Shown here piece by piece: positions 1-11,484 of a stretch of DNA of 64,000 bases. The notes beneath the pieces were generated by a model that was not told where the DNA came from, ran no database searches, and saw only the letters and a list, made by a program, of their open reading frames with translations. How positions within the stretch are numbered: position 1 is the first letter of the stretch; each line of letters begins with the position of its first letter. A program made the position numbers and the translations under genes. The stretch comes from Gnetum montanum. Taxonomy: Eukaryota; Streptophyta; Gnetopsida; Gnetales; Gnetaceae. The stretch lies in NCBI GenBank assembly GCA_015680685.1, contig MNCI01003795.1, positions 247,693 through 311,692 on the forward strand, written 5' to 3'.

Positions 1-116
1 TAACTAATCTTCATCCTAGACCCTCTAAAGTGCATTGGTTGTCTAGAGTTTCTCTTAAAAGATGAGGGAATAATGTACTTTGAAATTTAAAATTCAAAGT
101 TTTCATGATTTTATGA

Positions 117-1260
117 AGTGTGATATTATTCCAATAGATTGTGCTGATATAATTCTTGATAAACCTTGGAATTTTGACAATGGTGCTTAGTTTGATGGAG
201 CAAAAAATATATAGAATGTAGCTGCATCTAATGTAATCCATGGGTTAATTCCCATGACACCTAAACAAGTGAGGTATCAAAGCTCACTTAATGCTTTCTT
301 AGTCCTTATTGTAGAGAGGAAATATATTAAGAAACATGCTTAAATAGGTTTTGCATTTGTTGTTATGTAAACAATTACTTCTAATTGGGATGATGTGCAT
401 GTTGAACTTTCAATAGATGTGCTACACTTAAAGGAGAAATTTTCCAATGTGTTCAAGTGGGAATTAAATGGATTACTACTAATAAGAAATGTAGAACATC
501 AAATTAATTTCATCCTTGGTGGTACCAATCTAAACAAGAAATCTTACCATATGGTACCAAATCAAAGAGTAGGCAAGTAGAGGAGTTACTTACAAATGGC
601 TTCATAAGGTAATCCATCTCACCTTATGTAGTTCTAGCAGTGTTAGTACTAAAGAAGGACAATGATGAATAGATAATGTGCATTGATTCAAGAGCAGTGA
701 ACAGGATAACAATGAGGTATAGGATTCTTATTTCAAGGATGGATGATATCCTTTATGTCCTTACTAATGTGAATATTTTTAGAAAAATTAATTTGAAGAG
801 TGGGTAGTATCAAATTGAAGTTAGGTTTTGTGATAAATGGAAGACAACTTTCAAGATATTGGATGGATTTTCTGAGTGGTTGATGATGGAATTTGGGCTA
901 GGAATGCACCTACTACATTCATGAGGTTGATGCATGATGTATTGAAAGACTTTATTGGTAAGTTTTGTATCATCTTATTTTCATGATATTTTAGTGTATA
1001 GATCTAATGAGAAAAAGTACTTGTAACACTTGTGGATGGTATGTCCTAAATAGGAGGAGGCACAATTGGTGATCAATGTAAAGAAAGGTCATTTCTTTAA
1101 GAGGGAAATCATATATTGGGGACATGTGGTTTCTAAAAACCAAATTTGGATGAAAACTATGAAGGTGAAGGCTATTAGGGATTGGCTAACTCCTAAGAAT
1201 GTTGGGGAGGTAAGATCATTCCTTGGTTTAGTACATTTTTTATAGATAGTCCATAAAAAA
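117..1260 (+). pseudogene. Chromovirus protease end and reverse transcriptase, degenerate
   Basis: Around 120-280 the translation shows the C-terminal part of a retropepsin domain (an ILDKPWNFDNG stretch like the family's LLGRPWQFDR). At 430-660 the RT entry motif follows (FSNVF, NVEHQINFILGG, then VEELLTNGFIR). The palm is seen at 680-1010: a CIDSRAVNRIT stretch, then KINLKSG, then FGL.NAPTTFMRLM, then a damaged F.DILVYR where the family has YFDDILVYS. At least eight in-frame stops interrupt it. Identity comes from motif order; each motif carries substitutions. It is non-functional. Confidence 0.8.
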
Positions 1261-1319
1261 TTTTAATGATATTTCTTAGCCTATGTTTTCTTTATTGAAG
1301 AAAAATAAAAATTTCAAGT

Positions 1320-1760
1320 AGAATAATGAAATCTAAGGAAGCTTTGACTTGTTGAAAGAAAAAATTACCAGTGAACTAGTACTTACAAGTCTAGATTTTC
1401 AAAATTTTCTTCAAGTCGAGATGGATGCAAGTTGACTTGCCATTGGTGGGGTACTTTCAGAAGAAGGTAGACCTATTGCTTTCTTCTATGAAAAGTTGAT
1501 TGAGTCAAGGTAAAAATATAGTGTATATGGGAAGTAATTGCATGATATTCTCTAAGTAATCAAGCATTATAGGCATTACTTATTTCCTAGGGAGTTCACT
1601 TTGATAATAGATTACAAAGCACTATAATTTCTAAATTCCCAAAATAAGTTGAGTGAAAAGCACATGAAGTGGGTTGCACAATTATAGGAGTTTAATTTTG
1701 TTTTGAAGCATAAAAGTGAGAAAGTCAATGTGGTGGATGATGCATTGTCCAAGGTACATG
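1320..1760 (+). pseudogene. Chromovirus RNase H, degenerate
   Basis: The region after RT reads as a typical gypsy RNase H with stops. It contains an EMDAS-like first motif near 1419, an IGGVLSEEGRPIAFFYEKL stretch near 1440-1500, and ends in NVVDDALSKV at about 1727-1758, matching the family's N.VADALSR ending. It would have degraded the RNA of the RNA-DNA hybrid during reverse transcription. Several stops and a frame change make it inactive. Confidence 0.75.
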
Positions 1761-1889
1761 TGGTGAATTTCAATGTATATCATGTGGTAGATATGGATGA
1801 TTTAGTTGATTTGTATAAGTGTGATGTGGATTTTGGACAAGTTTGGAGGAGCCTCAAAGAACCATTGTTGAGTAGGATAGACCAGTGGA

Positions 1890-2640
1890 GAAACTATCAT
1901 ATTCAAGATGAACTATTATTTAAAAATGGGAAGGTATACCTTCTTAATTATGATTTTAGGAAAAAGATTTTGTTTGAAAAACATTGTAGTGGCAAAGTAG
2001 GTTATATGGATAGGGATAAAACATTGAAACTTATGCATAGACACTATTTTATGCCTAGTATGGTAACTAAAGTTTCAAGATTTATGAAGGAGTGTTTAAC
2101 TTATCAGAAATTCCAAGGAAATAAAAGAGTGAATGGGCATTATATGCCTTTACAAATTCCCATGGATTTATCAAAAAGTATATCTATGATTTTTTGAGTG
2201 GTATTCCAAAAATCAAAAGTGGGAGCATTGTAGTTTTTATTATTGTGGATAGGTTGTTCAAGATGGCACACTTCATTCTGTGCAAAAAGATGAGCGATGC
2301 TTCTCATGTTGCAAATTTGTTTTTTCAACATGTTGTGAAGTTACATAGAATTTCTCTGAATATTGTTAGTGTCAAAGACTCCAAATTCAATAGTGACTTT
2401 TGGAGATTTCTTTGGATAATTTTAGGGACAAAATTGAATTTTGCTAGTGCATATTACCTAGAATCTAATGACAAAATAGAGGTGGTAAATTATTCCTTGC
2501 TAAATATTTTAAGATGTTTGTATGATGGATAACCAAACATGTGAAAAAACTTATTGTGTCATGCTGAGTTTCTATACAGTAATGCTTTTTATGTTGCCAT
2601 TGGAAAAAATCCATTTTAGGTGAACTATGATGTTTTTCGT
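1890..2640 (+). pseudogene. Chromovirus integrase, degenerate
   Basis: The N-terminal HHCC zinc module is visible at 2010-2120 (H..H spacing, then ECLTYQ), but the last cysteine is replaced by tyrosine. The catalytic core starts near 2165. The first catalytic Asp, normally in S.DF, reads SMIF. The second Asp survives in the VKDSKFNSDFW motif at about 2370-2402, and the Glu survives in IEVVNYSL at about 2478-2500. A stop-driven frame change sits near 2195. The loss of both a zinc ligand and a catalytic Asp agrees with a long-dead copy. Confidence 0.8.
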
Positions 2641-2865
2641 AAGATGATAAATACTTTAACAATATTTGACAATAATGCTCAACTCACTGTTGATTTTGTA
2701 GAGATAAAGGATCTCCATGTACAAGTGAAATCAAATCTTAAAAAGAAGACTCAAGAAAGAGTCCTCAAGAGAAATGAGGATAAATAGAAGATAAATTTTA
2801 TTATTGGTGACTTGGTTTGGATGCACTTGAAGAAGAAATGATTACGATATGTTAGCTTCTCCAAG

Positions 2866-3202
2866 TTGAAAGTTAAGAAGATGATGTCTTTTAGATTTAA
2901 GGCCAAGATTAATGATAATGCTTTTAAAATTGATGTACCAAATGATGTTGGTATGTATTTTATATTTAATTTTTTAAATATTATGTACTATCATGGACTA
3001 GTTGATGAGAAGACCATACATGGAATCATTGATAATTTGAAGGGGGCTATTTATTAGTTCAAGCCTTTAATGGAGAGGAAGACAATTATACTCAAGTAGA
3101 TGAGAGTTTTGAGTGCTAGGAAAGTGATAGGGAATTTGATCCATTGGGAGGATAAACTCATTGATGATTCTATATGGATCCATGAAACCAAACTTCATGA
3201 GT
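2866..3202 (+). pseudogene. Integrase C-terminus and chromodomain, degenerate
   Basis: After the integrase core, a basic stretch resembling the GPF/Y-linker region leads to a segment at about 3098-3200. It reads VLSARKVIGNLIHWED, followed by DDSIWIHETKLHE and a stop. This fits a plant chromovirus chromodomain (R.VRN..I.E.LVKWKG, then EDATWE.E..L). The aromatic and acidic positions are partly kept. The chromodomain of this clade targets integration to methylated histone tails. Stops inside the linker show that the copy is dead. Confidence 0.65.
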
Positions 3203-3266
3203 AAGGGATCACTTCTACCCCTACTTCCTTGTTCACATGAGTTCACTTTTTGAAGGGTCGGATAGT

Positions 3267-6200
3267 TGGTGTATGACACCTCTTCCAATCCTCTTCTTCT
3301 CTTCTCTACATATAGTTTTTGTAGGTTTTGAGCTCTCTAGAGACATCTTGGAGGTCAAAGAGGCATGTTGTTTAATATTTTGATTTTTAGTGGGAATATC
3401 TGGGAACTTCAGGAAAAATTTGAGATGTCTAATAGTCATCCCAAGTGAGATGTGTTATAGGAGTGTGAGACATCTTAGTTGGATGTGTAATACATCTTAA
3501 GAATTACTAAGAAGTATCATCTAAGACATTCCAAATATGGCTTAGATGTTTTAGCTCTAGAGGATATGTCTTAAATCAAGAAGAGACATCTTACTAGCAT
3601 TTCCAATTTTGATAGGAGATGAACCAAAAAGATTAGAGATGATCTATGTCACTAGGAAAAATTTTGGAATTTCTCATTCTAATTCCAAAAATAGCCAAAA
3701 TGATGGAAAAAAAGATAGAAACATCATGGGATGTTCAAGTTAAGCTTGAGAAGGGTTTTCTAGGATTTTTGTCTTGTTGTGTCAGTAAATTTGAGTTTTG
3801 TTTCATGCATGTATAACCATGAAGAGATCATGACATGAGAGTTGTTCATGTCTTGAGCTTAAGTAAGAGTTTGAGAAAGCACATTGAGTGAGTTCATATG
3901 TGGTTGCAGCTCCAAGGTCAATTATGTGGTGGATTGGATTATATGCTATGTGTCTTGCTTGTGTGTTGAGAATATAATCTATGCTTATGGGAGAGATTCA
4001 CTATTGGTTGTGTCTTGCATTAAGAAAAAAAATTGTGTGGCTATAGAGCCTCATGCTATGTAGCATTGTTTGGGTGTTTTAAGAGGTTGGATGTTTTATG
4101 GGTTTTTGAACCCTATTTAATCTTCTCTTTTGATAATTAAAGATAGGTAATTTTCTTATTTTCTAGTATATTATCTATCTTTTGATAATATATATATTTA
4201 GTAGAAATAAAGGTGATTTTCTACTAGAGTGAACCTACTCTAGATGTCAATTTCTTCCATGTATTTCTTGAGCTTATTTGTATTGATTACACTAGAAAAT
4301 TAATATTTTGGTTTCCAAACATAAAAGATTATTTGTTCTTTCTTTGTCATCATCTTTGAAGAAATAACTATTGAAGCTAATGTGCTTGATTTCCTTTGCA
4401 ACAAATTTTGTTTTGTTTTTTTATTGTAATCTTATTCTCTTCATTTTTATTTGTTCTAGGAAAGCCTTTTGCACAAAGTTTTCTTTTATCTTTTGATTTT
4501 TTAGCAATGTTCCAAGTCTAATTGGTCTTTATATCATCATACTTTATCTTCTTATTTTGTTTTCAAATATTAGAATTATGAATCTCTTGAATATTTGAAG
4601 GCTTATGAAGAAGGTTTCACAACAACTATTTCTCTAGTTCACCTCCCTGATAATCTATTCTTCCTTATAATTATAATATATTCTTCTCTAGTTCACCCAC
4701 CAAGACTATCTCCCACGCGAGAAAAAGCCAATTTTCAATACTTGTGTGTAAGTTCTAGGATAGTAGGTTAATAGGCTACATAAAATTGAGATCTCTCTAT
4801 GCTGAGGAGCTAGCCACATAGGATAGTATCAAAACATTTTGTCAAATCGAGGAATAGGTCCAAAAAAAGTAGTTAGTGATCATTTCAATTGCTTAACGAC
4901 AATAGCTTTTTCATAATGGCATGCCATCCACATGATCAATTCATTTCCTACTTGTAATTCAAGTGAACTATTATTTGTTTCCTTTGGTCACCCTCATCAA
5001 CTTGGGGAACATAAGAAATAAAGATATGAACTAGGTAAATGGAAATGAAAGAGATAGGTTTCTAAGAGATATTGATTTCCCAAGTCAGCATTTTTCAAAT
5101 TAGAAGCTTTTTCTACATCCATATGATCTGCTAAAGTAGATTGGTATTGCCTATATAATGAAATAATGTTTCAGCTCATGGAGTCTTAATAAGGTATAAA
5201 ATCCTTCAATATATTACCTGGTGTTTTCTCAGTAATAGAAAATAGACAAGTGGAGCCTACACTATGAGCAAGATGCACAGAGAACTATTTCTCCTTTATA
5301 TTGCTAGGCAATCATTCACCACCATCAGTTTTACAACTTGATTGAAATGTAATAGTGTTGAATACTAGGATAATACTAACTATACCACAATAATATTTGC
5401 TATTAGAAAATGGGGTAACCATGGTAGCTCCTAGATTTTTTAGTTTTCAACAATGGTTATTAGTCAAGCCACTGGAATGAAATAGGATAATAATCTTTGA
5501 AGAGATCTTTATGGTATATTGGGTTTAAATCCTTAGAATACTTCTCCACATGGAGTATGTAACTAGTTGAAACTTTCCTCAAGCTACTTTAAGGAATAGC
5601 GAGTAAACTAAGTTTATCCTTGAGCTATAAAACTTCCAAAAAAACTTACAAATATAGAATACAATTTGGGATAACCTAGGCGCATTAGCGGAAAAATGCC
5701 CCCAAAGTTACCCTAGTTGTTCCCTAGCTAAAGCCCAACATTATAGATTACCCATGGTAATGTTTTTTAAGAAATCATCTAGTTTTTGGGCTATTTCTCC
5801 TTTGTCTAGAATTGATTGTAGTAATTACATGTCTCTAGTACTACAAATGGTTTGTTCATATTGGAAAATTTGTTCTAGCAGCATTCTATCACAAAATCCT
5901 TTAATAACTGCATAGAGAACTATGATTTTTTATGCTATATATGTGTGTGTGTGAGATATTTGGATAGTGATATGATAGATATTTCTATTTCATTTCAAGA
6001 GAGAGATTGGAGGGCTCCTCTATTTATTAGCTATCAAGTTATCTTAGATGTTTGGCCCATTTGCATTTGTACTTTATATTTGACATTTTAGGTTACTTAA
6101 GCTCCTTGATTGCTAAAAATTTGATAGATATTTCTTAAAGTGTAAGTTATCTATGCTATTAGTTTAGTAAGAGGAAAAGAGGATGAATGTTAGGTTACAA

Positions 6201-8065
6201 TAAGAATTTACATGAAACTTGCATAGTTGAAATGATCATGGTAACATAGGTGTCATTTCCCTGCTAATGTGCCTATGTTATCCTACTCTTATAAGATATA
6301 TTCTCTCCTCTAAGATTTTTGAATAAGATCCTATAAGATTTAACTTTCTTTACTAGTAGCAATAGCTAAATGGTAGATAGATTTTTGGGAAATTCTTGTA
6401 AAGTTATTTTGTGGCCTCTATTGAGAACTTTTGGTTCCTAAAGAGCAATCCAAAAACTACTAAAAAAATCAAAAGCTTCAAGAAATGGTTTGTTCATAGA
6501 TACATTAGTTGTGAGTGTATATTAAATCAAACATTGTGAGGAATCATTTGCTCCTTACTAAGCTTTAGGAATTATTCCCTTCTAATAGCTACCCCATTTG
6601 AGGCTATTAGCAACAACTTCATAATAGATATATTTTTTGAGTGAACCTTCATGCACACATTCTTTGAATTATCTTATTGTAACCTAGTAATCTTGTAGAA
6701 TTTTGTCACTTGAGGGGTTGTCTCATTCTCTTTTAGTAGATTCCTTAAAGCAAATCAACCCATTCGCACCCTATAAAATCAAATGGTTTGGAAAATTATC
6801 TATGAATAGATATGTTAGTTTGAGATTGAAAGATAAATACCATTGCAAATACTAATAAAATCATGTTTCTCTTGTTACATAATACTCTTGGGCTCATAAG
6901 GAAGATCCCTAAAAAATACCATTACAAATAGGAGCTTTAGGCAGGGAACAATCCCTACGTTACCCTATTTCTCTCGTTACAAAATGCTCCCTCTCAAAAC
7001 ATGTATGATTTCTTTAGATATGGTAAATCTTATTTTAAAATTAAAATACAAAATTTTATTCTTGGGATGCTCTTTTCCACCCATGTGTTTATAGAAATTT
7101 TTTATTTTTTGTCATCTTCTTCTTTGAATTTATAAAGGCCAATTTTTTGTTCATAAAAAAATTATATTTCTTGAAAGATACCATTAACTTTCTTGCAGAT
7201 CATAATATTTATATCTACTTATTTTGCAATCATAACTTATAAAAATGAACTTTCTTCCCTCTATTATTTGTTGAAGTTTTGTGATGTTAATCATTAGGTT
7301 AAAGATATAATAAAAATAATTGGATGACTATTGAGATTAAAATAATCATGCACCATGTGATATAACAAATTAATGATATTATACGCATCAACTTAAAAAC
7401 ATAAATAGAAAAAGTAATATAGAAAAATAAAGTAATTAAATATCTCTATTATAAGATATATATTGAGTTGAACATTGTATTATAGATTTTGATTTTTATA
7501 TTATACATACTAAGAAGACTAAGTTATTCACTTCTATAGTTATAATAAAACAATCACATTTACTGAATGAAAAAAATTATAATGAGTAGTTATTATTAGT
7601 TACAGAGAATTGATTATACATAACTAGCTTGCATATAATACAAAGCACCATAGATAGTGTTGTATATCATGATAGTGCATACATTAGAGCATGGTGTAAC
7701 CAAATATAGACACCAACATGTTAAGTTTGATGGAATATATCAAATCTTTAACACCACTCCTCAAGCTTAACATGGAGTTAAGAAATAATGTTGCTTGATT
7801 ATCTATAACTAAATTCATGACCATAGATGAATGAAGTATAAAAATAAACACACCATATCTAATCTTCATAAAACTACAAAAATTAGAGATTCATAAACAT
7901 AGCTAATGATATGAAGAAATACTCTTAGAATGGAATTCCAAGATAAAATTACATTTCAAAAGTGAGCATCATAAATCCTAGAAATTATTAATTGAATCTC
8001 TAGCTAGTAAAGCCAATATAAAAATTAATGAAATATAATAGTGAGGAATATTTCTTTCCTAAACA
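3267..8065. other. Gene-free AT-rich stretch, probable decayed LTR and unassigned DNA
   Basis: No ORF here has recognisable protein similarity. The first part is probably the chromovirus 3' LTR: a TGTATGACACC start candidate at 3270, repeated AGACATCT/AGATGTCT motifs at 3335-3600, and a TATTTAA-like box near 4116. A short duplicated phrase (TTCTCTAGTTCACC) occurs near 4628 and 4683. From 4720 to 8065 I see only AT-rich sequence with short homopolymers and no repeat, tRNA or coding signal I can support. Confidence 0.5.
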
Positions 8066-8070
8066 GATGT
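8066..8070. repeat. Left target-site duplication of element A (GATGT)
   Basis: GATGT occurs immediately before the TGATGAG start of the 5' LTR and again directly after the end of the 3' LTR. Five bases is the usual duplication length for gypsy integrases. Confidence 0.85.
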
Positions 8071-8977
8071 TGATGAGTCATGGTCTGTCAAGTCCTATTA
8101 TCGGACCCTTGTTATTAGACCCCTAATATCAGGTACAAGATACTAGGTCTGATAGGTCCCGATATTGGACCCCCATTATTGGGTACGCGATATCGCAACC
8201 TCACAAGTGATATCGGTTACACGATATCGTGGTTCTTGTGTGGATCCATAAATACACATGTAGGCACATGGGAAGAGTCAGTTTGGAAATAGTTAGTTTT
8301 TTAGTCAGTAGATAGAAGTTAGTTCATTTTTTAGTTCCTCTCAACCCTTTCTCCCAGTGCATGCTCACAGTGTGATAATTGTAATTGTATGACATCCTTT
8401 ATTCGAGTTTGACGTACTTGGACATGCACATGACTAGAAATAAAGATCGAGATTACTTCATCATTGCAGCATTCACTTAGTTTAATTACTTAATTGTTAT
8501 CATCATTAAACATGGAATGAGTATGAATTAATCATGAGCATCTACATGTGACTGCTTGGTATCCTAGTAGCATACTCGGGCCGTGCGCTTGGTAATCCTA
8601 GTGGTAGTCATGCATGAGGCCTAAGATGTGTATAGATGATTAAGGAATGGATGCTCATCATACTTAGGCTAGCTTAGACTCTCTCTCCCTATCTCCTCTT
8701 AGTATAGCTCTCTCTATTCCTTTTCCTCCTAGATTAGCTAGGATTATTTTCCATCTCCTTTAGGAGTAGCATTAGTTTAGGAACACATCATACACCTCAC
8801 TTTGGACAAAACCATACGTGACAAAGCAAATACTAGTCTAGGTGGGAAGACAACGAACTGTGATCAATGAGTAACTACCTAGATACCACAACTAGCCCAT
8901 CTACAGAGTTCAACCAGATCATGTGTGAAACACTCATATTCGTATGGTTGAGTGAAGGGGTACCTGGCCACTCATCA
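8071..8977 (+). repeat. 5' LTR of element A
   Basis: It starts TGATGAGTCATGG and ends ACTCATCA directly before the PBS. The U3 part (8090-8240) holds reiterated short phrases built on GATATC and GGACCC. A TATA-like CATAAATACAC follows at about 8248 (TATAAATACAC in the 3' LTR). The 3' third contains a CT-rich tract (8678-8760) and the lineage's common tail, GAGTGAAGGGGTACC before CTCATCA. Confidence 0.9.
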
Positions 8978-8978
8978 T

Positions 8979-8996
8979 TGGCATCGTTGCCAGGGA
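8979..8996 (+). promoter_or_regulatory. Primer binding site of element A
   Basis: TGGCATCGTTGCCAGGGA follows the 5' LTR after one base. It resembles the complement of the plant tRNA-Asp 3' end (TGGCGCCGTTGCCGGGG), the primer usual for Tat/Athila-type gypsy elements, with a few changes. The same site recurs in elements B, C and D. Confidence 0.75.
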
Positions 8997-9069
8997 TAAT
9001 GTTAGTTATTTAGATTAGTTACATCATCCAAGATTGCTGTAACAAAGCCTTCACATGATATATCTTTTA

Positions 9070-9092
9070 GAAATAATAATAATAATAATAAT
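9070..9092 (+). repeat. (AAT)n microsatellite
   Basis: About seven AAT units in the gag leader of element A. Confidence 0.8.
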
Positions 9093-9141
9093 TGCAATTA
9101 AATCACACAAAAATCTACAATCATTTCTCTCTCACAAGACT

Positions 9142-11484
9142 ATGATAACGCAACAACCAGTAAGGCAATTCATTGGAGAACCACCAAATTATACAATGAT
9201 GAAGATGAAGTTTGGAGTATCCAATTTGATATAGGGGTTTCCTATGAACATAAACGAAGACAACATCATCCCAACTCATGAATGCATAACATACCTAGTG
9301 ACGATGAACCCCTACTGGCCATTACAAGACTAACACAAATACAAGAGGCTATTCAAATATCTCGTAGGCATCACAAATAAAGTCATCTACCCAAGCTCGA
9401 TTTGAATAACTTTCCTAAGTTTTTCGGAGGCTATGATTTAGATCCACAACATCATTTACAAGCCTTCTATGATGCCTGTGCATGGAACAATATTGATAAT
9501 GGATGGAAAAAACTTAAGCTCTTTCCTATGACACTCGTTGGCCATGCAAAAGTATGGTATAGTTCGTTAAAACCAAAATCAATCTGACGTTGGCCAACAA
9601 TGGTAGAGCTCTTCAACGAAAGATATCAAACCTATGCGAGAGTCTCAGCCTTGAGGAGACAAATCCAAGAGTGGAAACAAGTGCAACATGAGCTCTTGGA
9701 CATGGCCTTAGAAAGATATTATGCACTGTTAAACAACTACCCAGGCCATGGGTTCTTCGAGGAAAGGCTAATGTATCATATCATAGATGGGCATTGTAAT
9801 GAAACAAGGGAGACCCTAGGGATGTATGCCCGAGGTCAACTATAAAAGCTATGAACCCACCAACTCCAAGAGCTTATTAAGTGGGTAGCAAAAGAAGAAG
9901 GAGAAATGGCTAAATAGGAGAATGTTGAAAAATCTCAACAGGCCCAAAAATTAGCAAGGGCCCATGATAATAAAGAGGAGAAATCAACTCACCTCAAGGA
10001 GGAGGAACCATCTTTGCCAACACTACAATCATTGGATGACATTGAGGAAAAGATCAATAAGATGATGGAATGGATGCATAAAAAATGTGGAGAATATACC
10101 AACATTATTGGAGGTAGAGTCATGATGAACCAAGAAGTAGGACAAAATACCCTTAGACAATTGAAAAGAAGGGTTGAAAAAAATAAGATCTCAACTGCCA
10201 ATCATACATATCAATGTAACATTTGCCTGTATGATCACCCCAAGGGCCAATGTCCAATCTTGTCACATTTACAGGAGCATTGGGAAAGAGTGTTACATCT
10301 AGAGTTCATACAGAGATATTGTGTTTGATCACAGTGGCAGCAATCCCAGTCATGGGGAAGGCCACCCCCAAACTGGTTACACCCTTCATACTATCCGAAC
10401 TCAAGTGCTTATCAAGTTCAACATCTTGTTTCCCCAACTGGGTCAACATCCTCTATCTCATCACATTATTATTATTCTCCTCAATACTATCAACCAAGAA
10501 GTAGGACAAAATACCCTTAGACAATTGGAAAGAAGGGTTGAAAAAAATAAGAGCTCAACTGCCAATCATACATATCAATGTAACATTTGCCTATACGATC
10601 ACCCCAAGGGCCAATGTCCAATCTTGTCACATTTATAGGAGTATTGGGGAAGATTGTTACATCTAGATTTCGTATAGAGATACTGTGTTCAATCACAGTG
10701 GCAGCAATCACAGTCGTGGGGGAGGCCACCCCCAAACTAGTTACACCCTTCATACCATCCGAACTCAAGTGCTTATGAAGTTCAACATCTTGTTTCCCCA
10801 ACTAGGTCAACATCCTCTATCTCATCACATTATTATTATTCTCCTCAATACTATCAACCCATATCCTCTCCAATAGGACCACCACCTCATGTACATTACA
10901 CTTTTCCTCAATTTCAACATTCTTGTCCTTCACCTCCTTCTACATCACCACCATTTGTGCCCAAAGGATTTGCATCATAGTAGCAACCCACAAATATTAC
11001 TTGTGCTTATGCTGACAAAAACAGTGGAAACTCTCCTCAACATTGAAGACACCCCTTCTTTCGGCATGACCGTAAGAAGGGACAACACAATTCTGAGCCC
11101 GCTGCATCCTCCAAATCAACACAAGTCCAATACTGTGGTGCATCTTCCTCTACAACACCTTGTGTTACTTTATCTGGGCCACCACTCAATACTCCAACAA
11201 CCATAGGGCATAATGAATATATCCACATGGGGAGACATGTTGATCCTTGCATACCATCTTACGGTCACAAGTACCATAGTGGGTTAACTACTTATAAATT
11301 AACCACATATTATAACTTGCCCCACTATGTCAACTCTAATCAAGTGTGTGAACCCCAATGGGGTAATTATGACCAGGTCCCGATATTTCCAACATGCAAG
11401 GATCCCAGCCTTTCATTTATTAATCCTAGCTATGCTCAACTGTTTAGTTATGGGGGTACCCTCCATTCTAAAAAGCGGGATTAA
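9142..11484 (+). pseudogene. Gag of element A, broken
   Basis: A candidate start is ATG at 9142. The capsid-like core is read at 9402-9845: a DLDPQHHLQAFYDACAW stretch, then VWYSSLKP, then ELFNERYQTYARV, with a stop near 9585. A zinc knuckle CNICLYDHPKGQC (CX2CX3HX4C) occurs at about 10217-10256. A 364-bp tandem duplication repeats the knuckle in another frame. The C-terminal part at 11227-11484 reads as a tyrosine-, histidine- and proline-rich module also present in element C. The protein would coat the RNA in virus-like particles. Stops and the duplication frameshift make this copy inactive. Confidence 0.8.
10129..10856 (+). repeat. 364-bp tandem duplication inside gag of element A
   Basis: The block starting ACCAAGAAGTAGGACAAAAT at 10129 recurs at 10493, and the copies stay nearly identical to about 10856. 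The unit length of 364 is not a multiple of three, so the second copy shifts the frame. Each copy includes the gag zinc knuckle. Confidence 0.9.

Larger units (their letters stand above)
1..3202 (+). mobile_element. Chromovirus (Ty3/gypsy) remnant, 3' part of pol
   Basis: A decayed Ty3/gypsy polyprotein can be read in three shifting frames, in the order protease end, reverse transcriptase, RNase H, integrase and C-terminal chromodomain. That order with a chromodomain is diagnostic of plant chromoviruses; Tekay/Del or Reina type is likely but not resolved. Gag, most of protease and the 5' LTR lie left of the window. Stops and frameshifts are dense throughout, so it cannot make an active protein. 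The last readable codons precede a TAA at about 3202. A 3' LTR probably begins near 3267-3270, but its end could not be fixed. Confidence 0.85.

Noticed and set aside
4720-6000. Possible reverse-strand copia or organelle-derived coding sequence
   Set aside because: Six-frame reading gave no ordered motif; isolated phrases were not enough.
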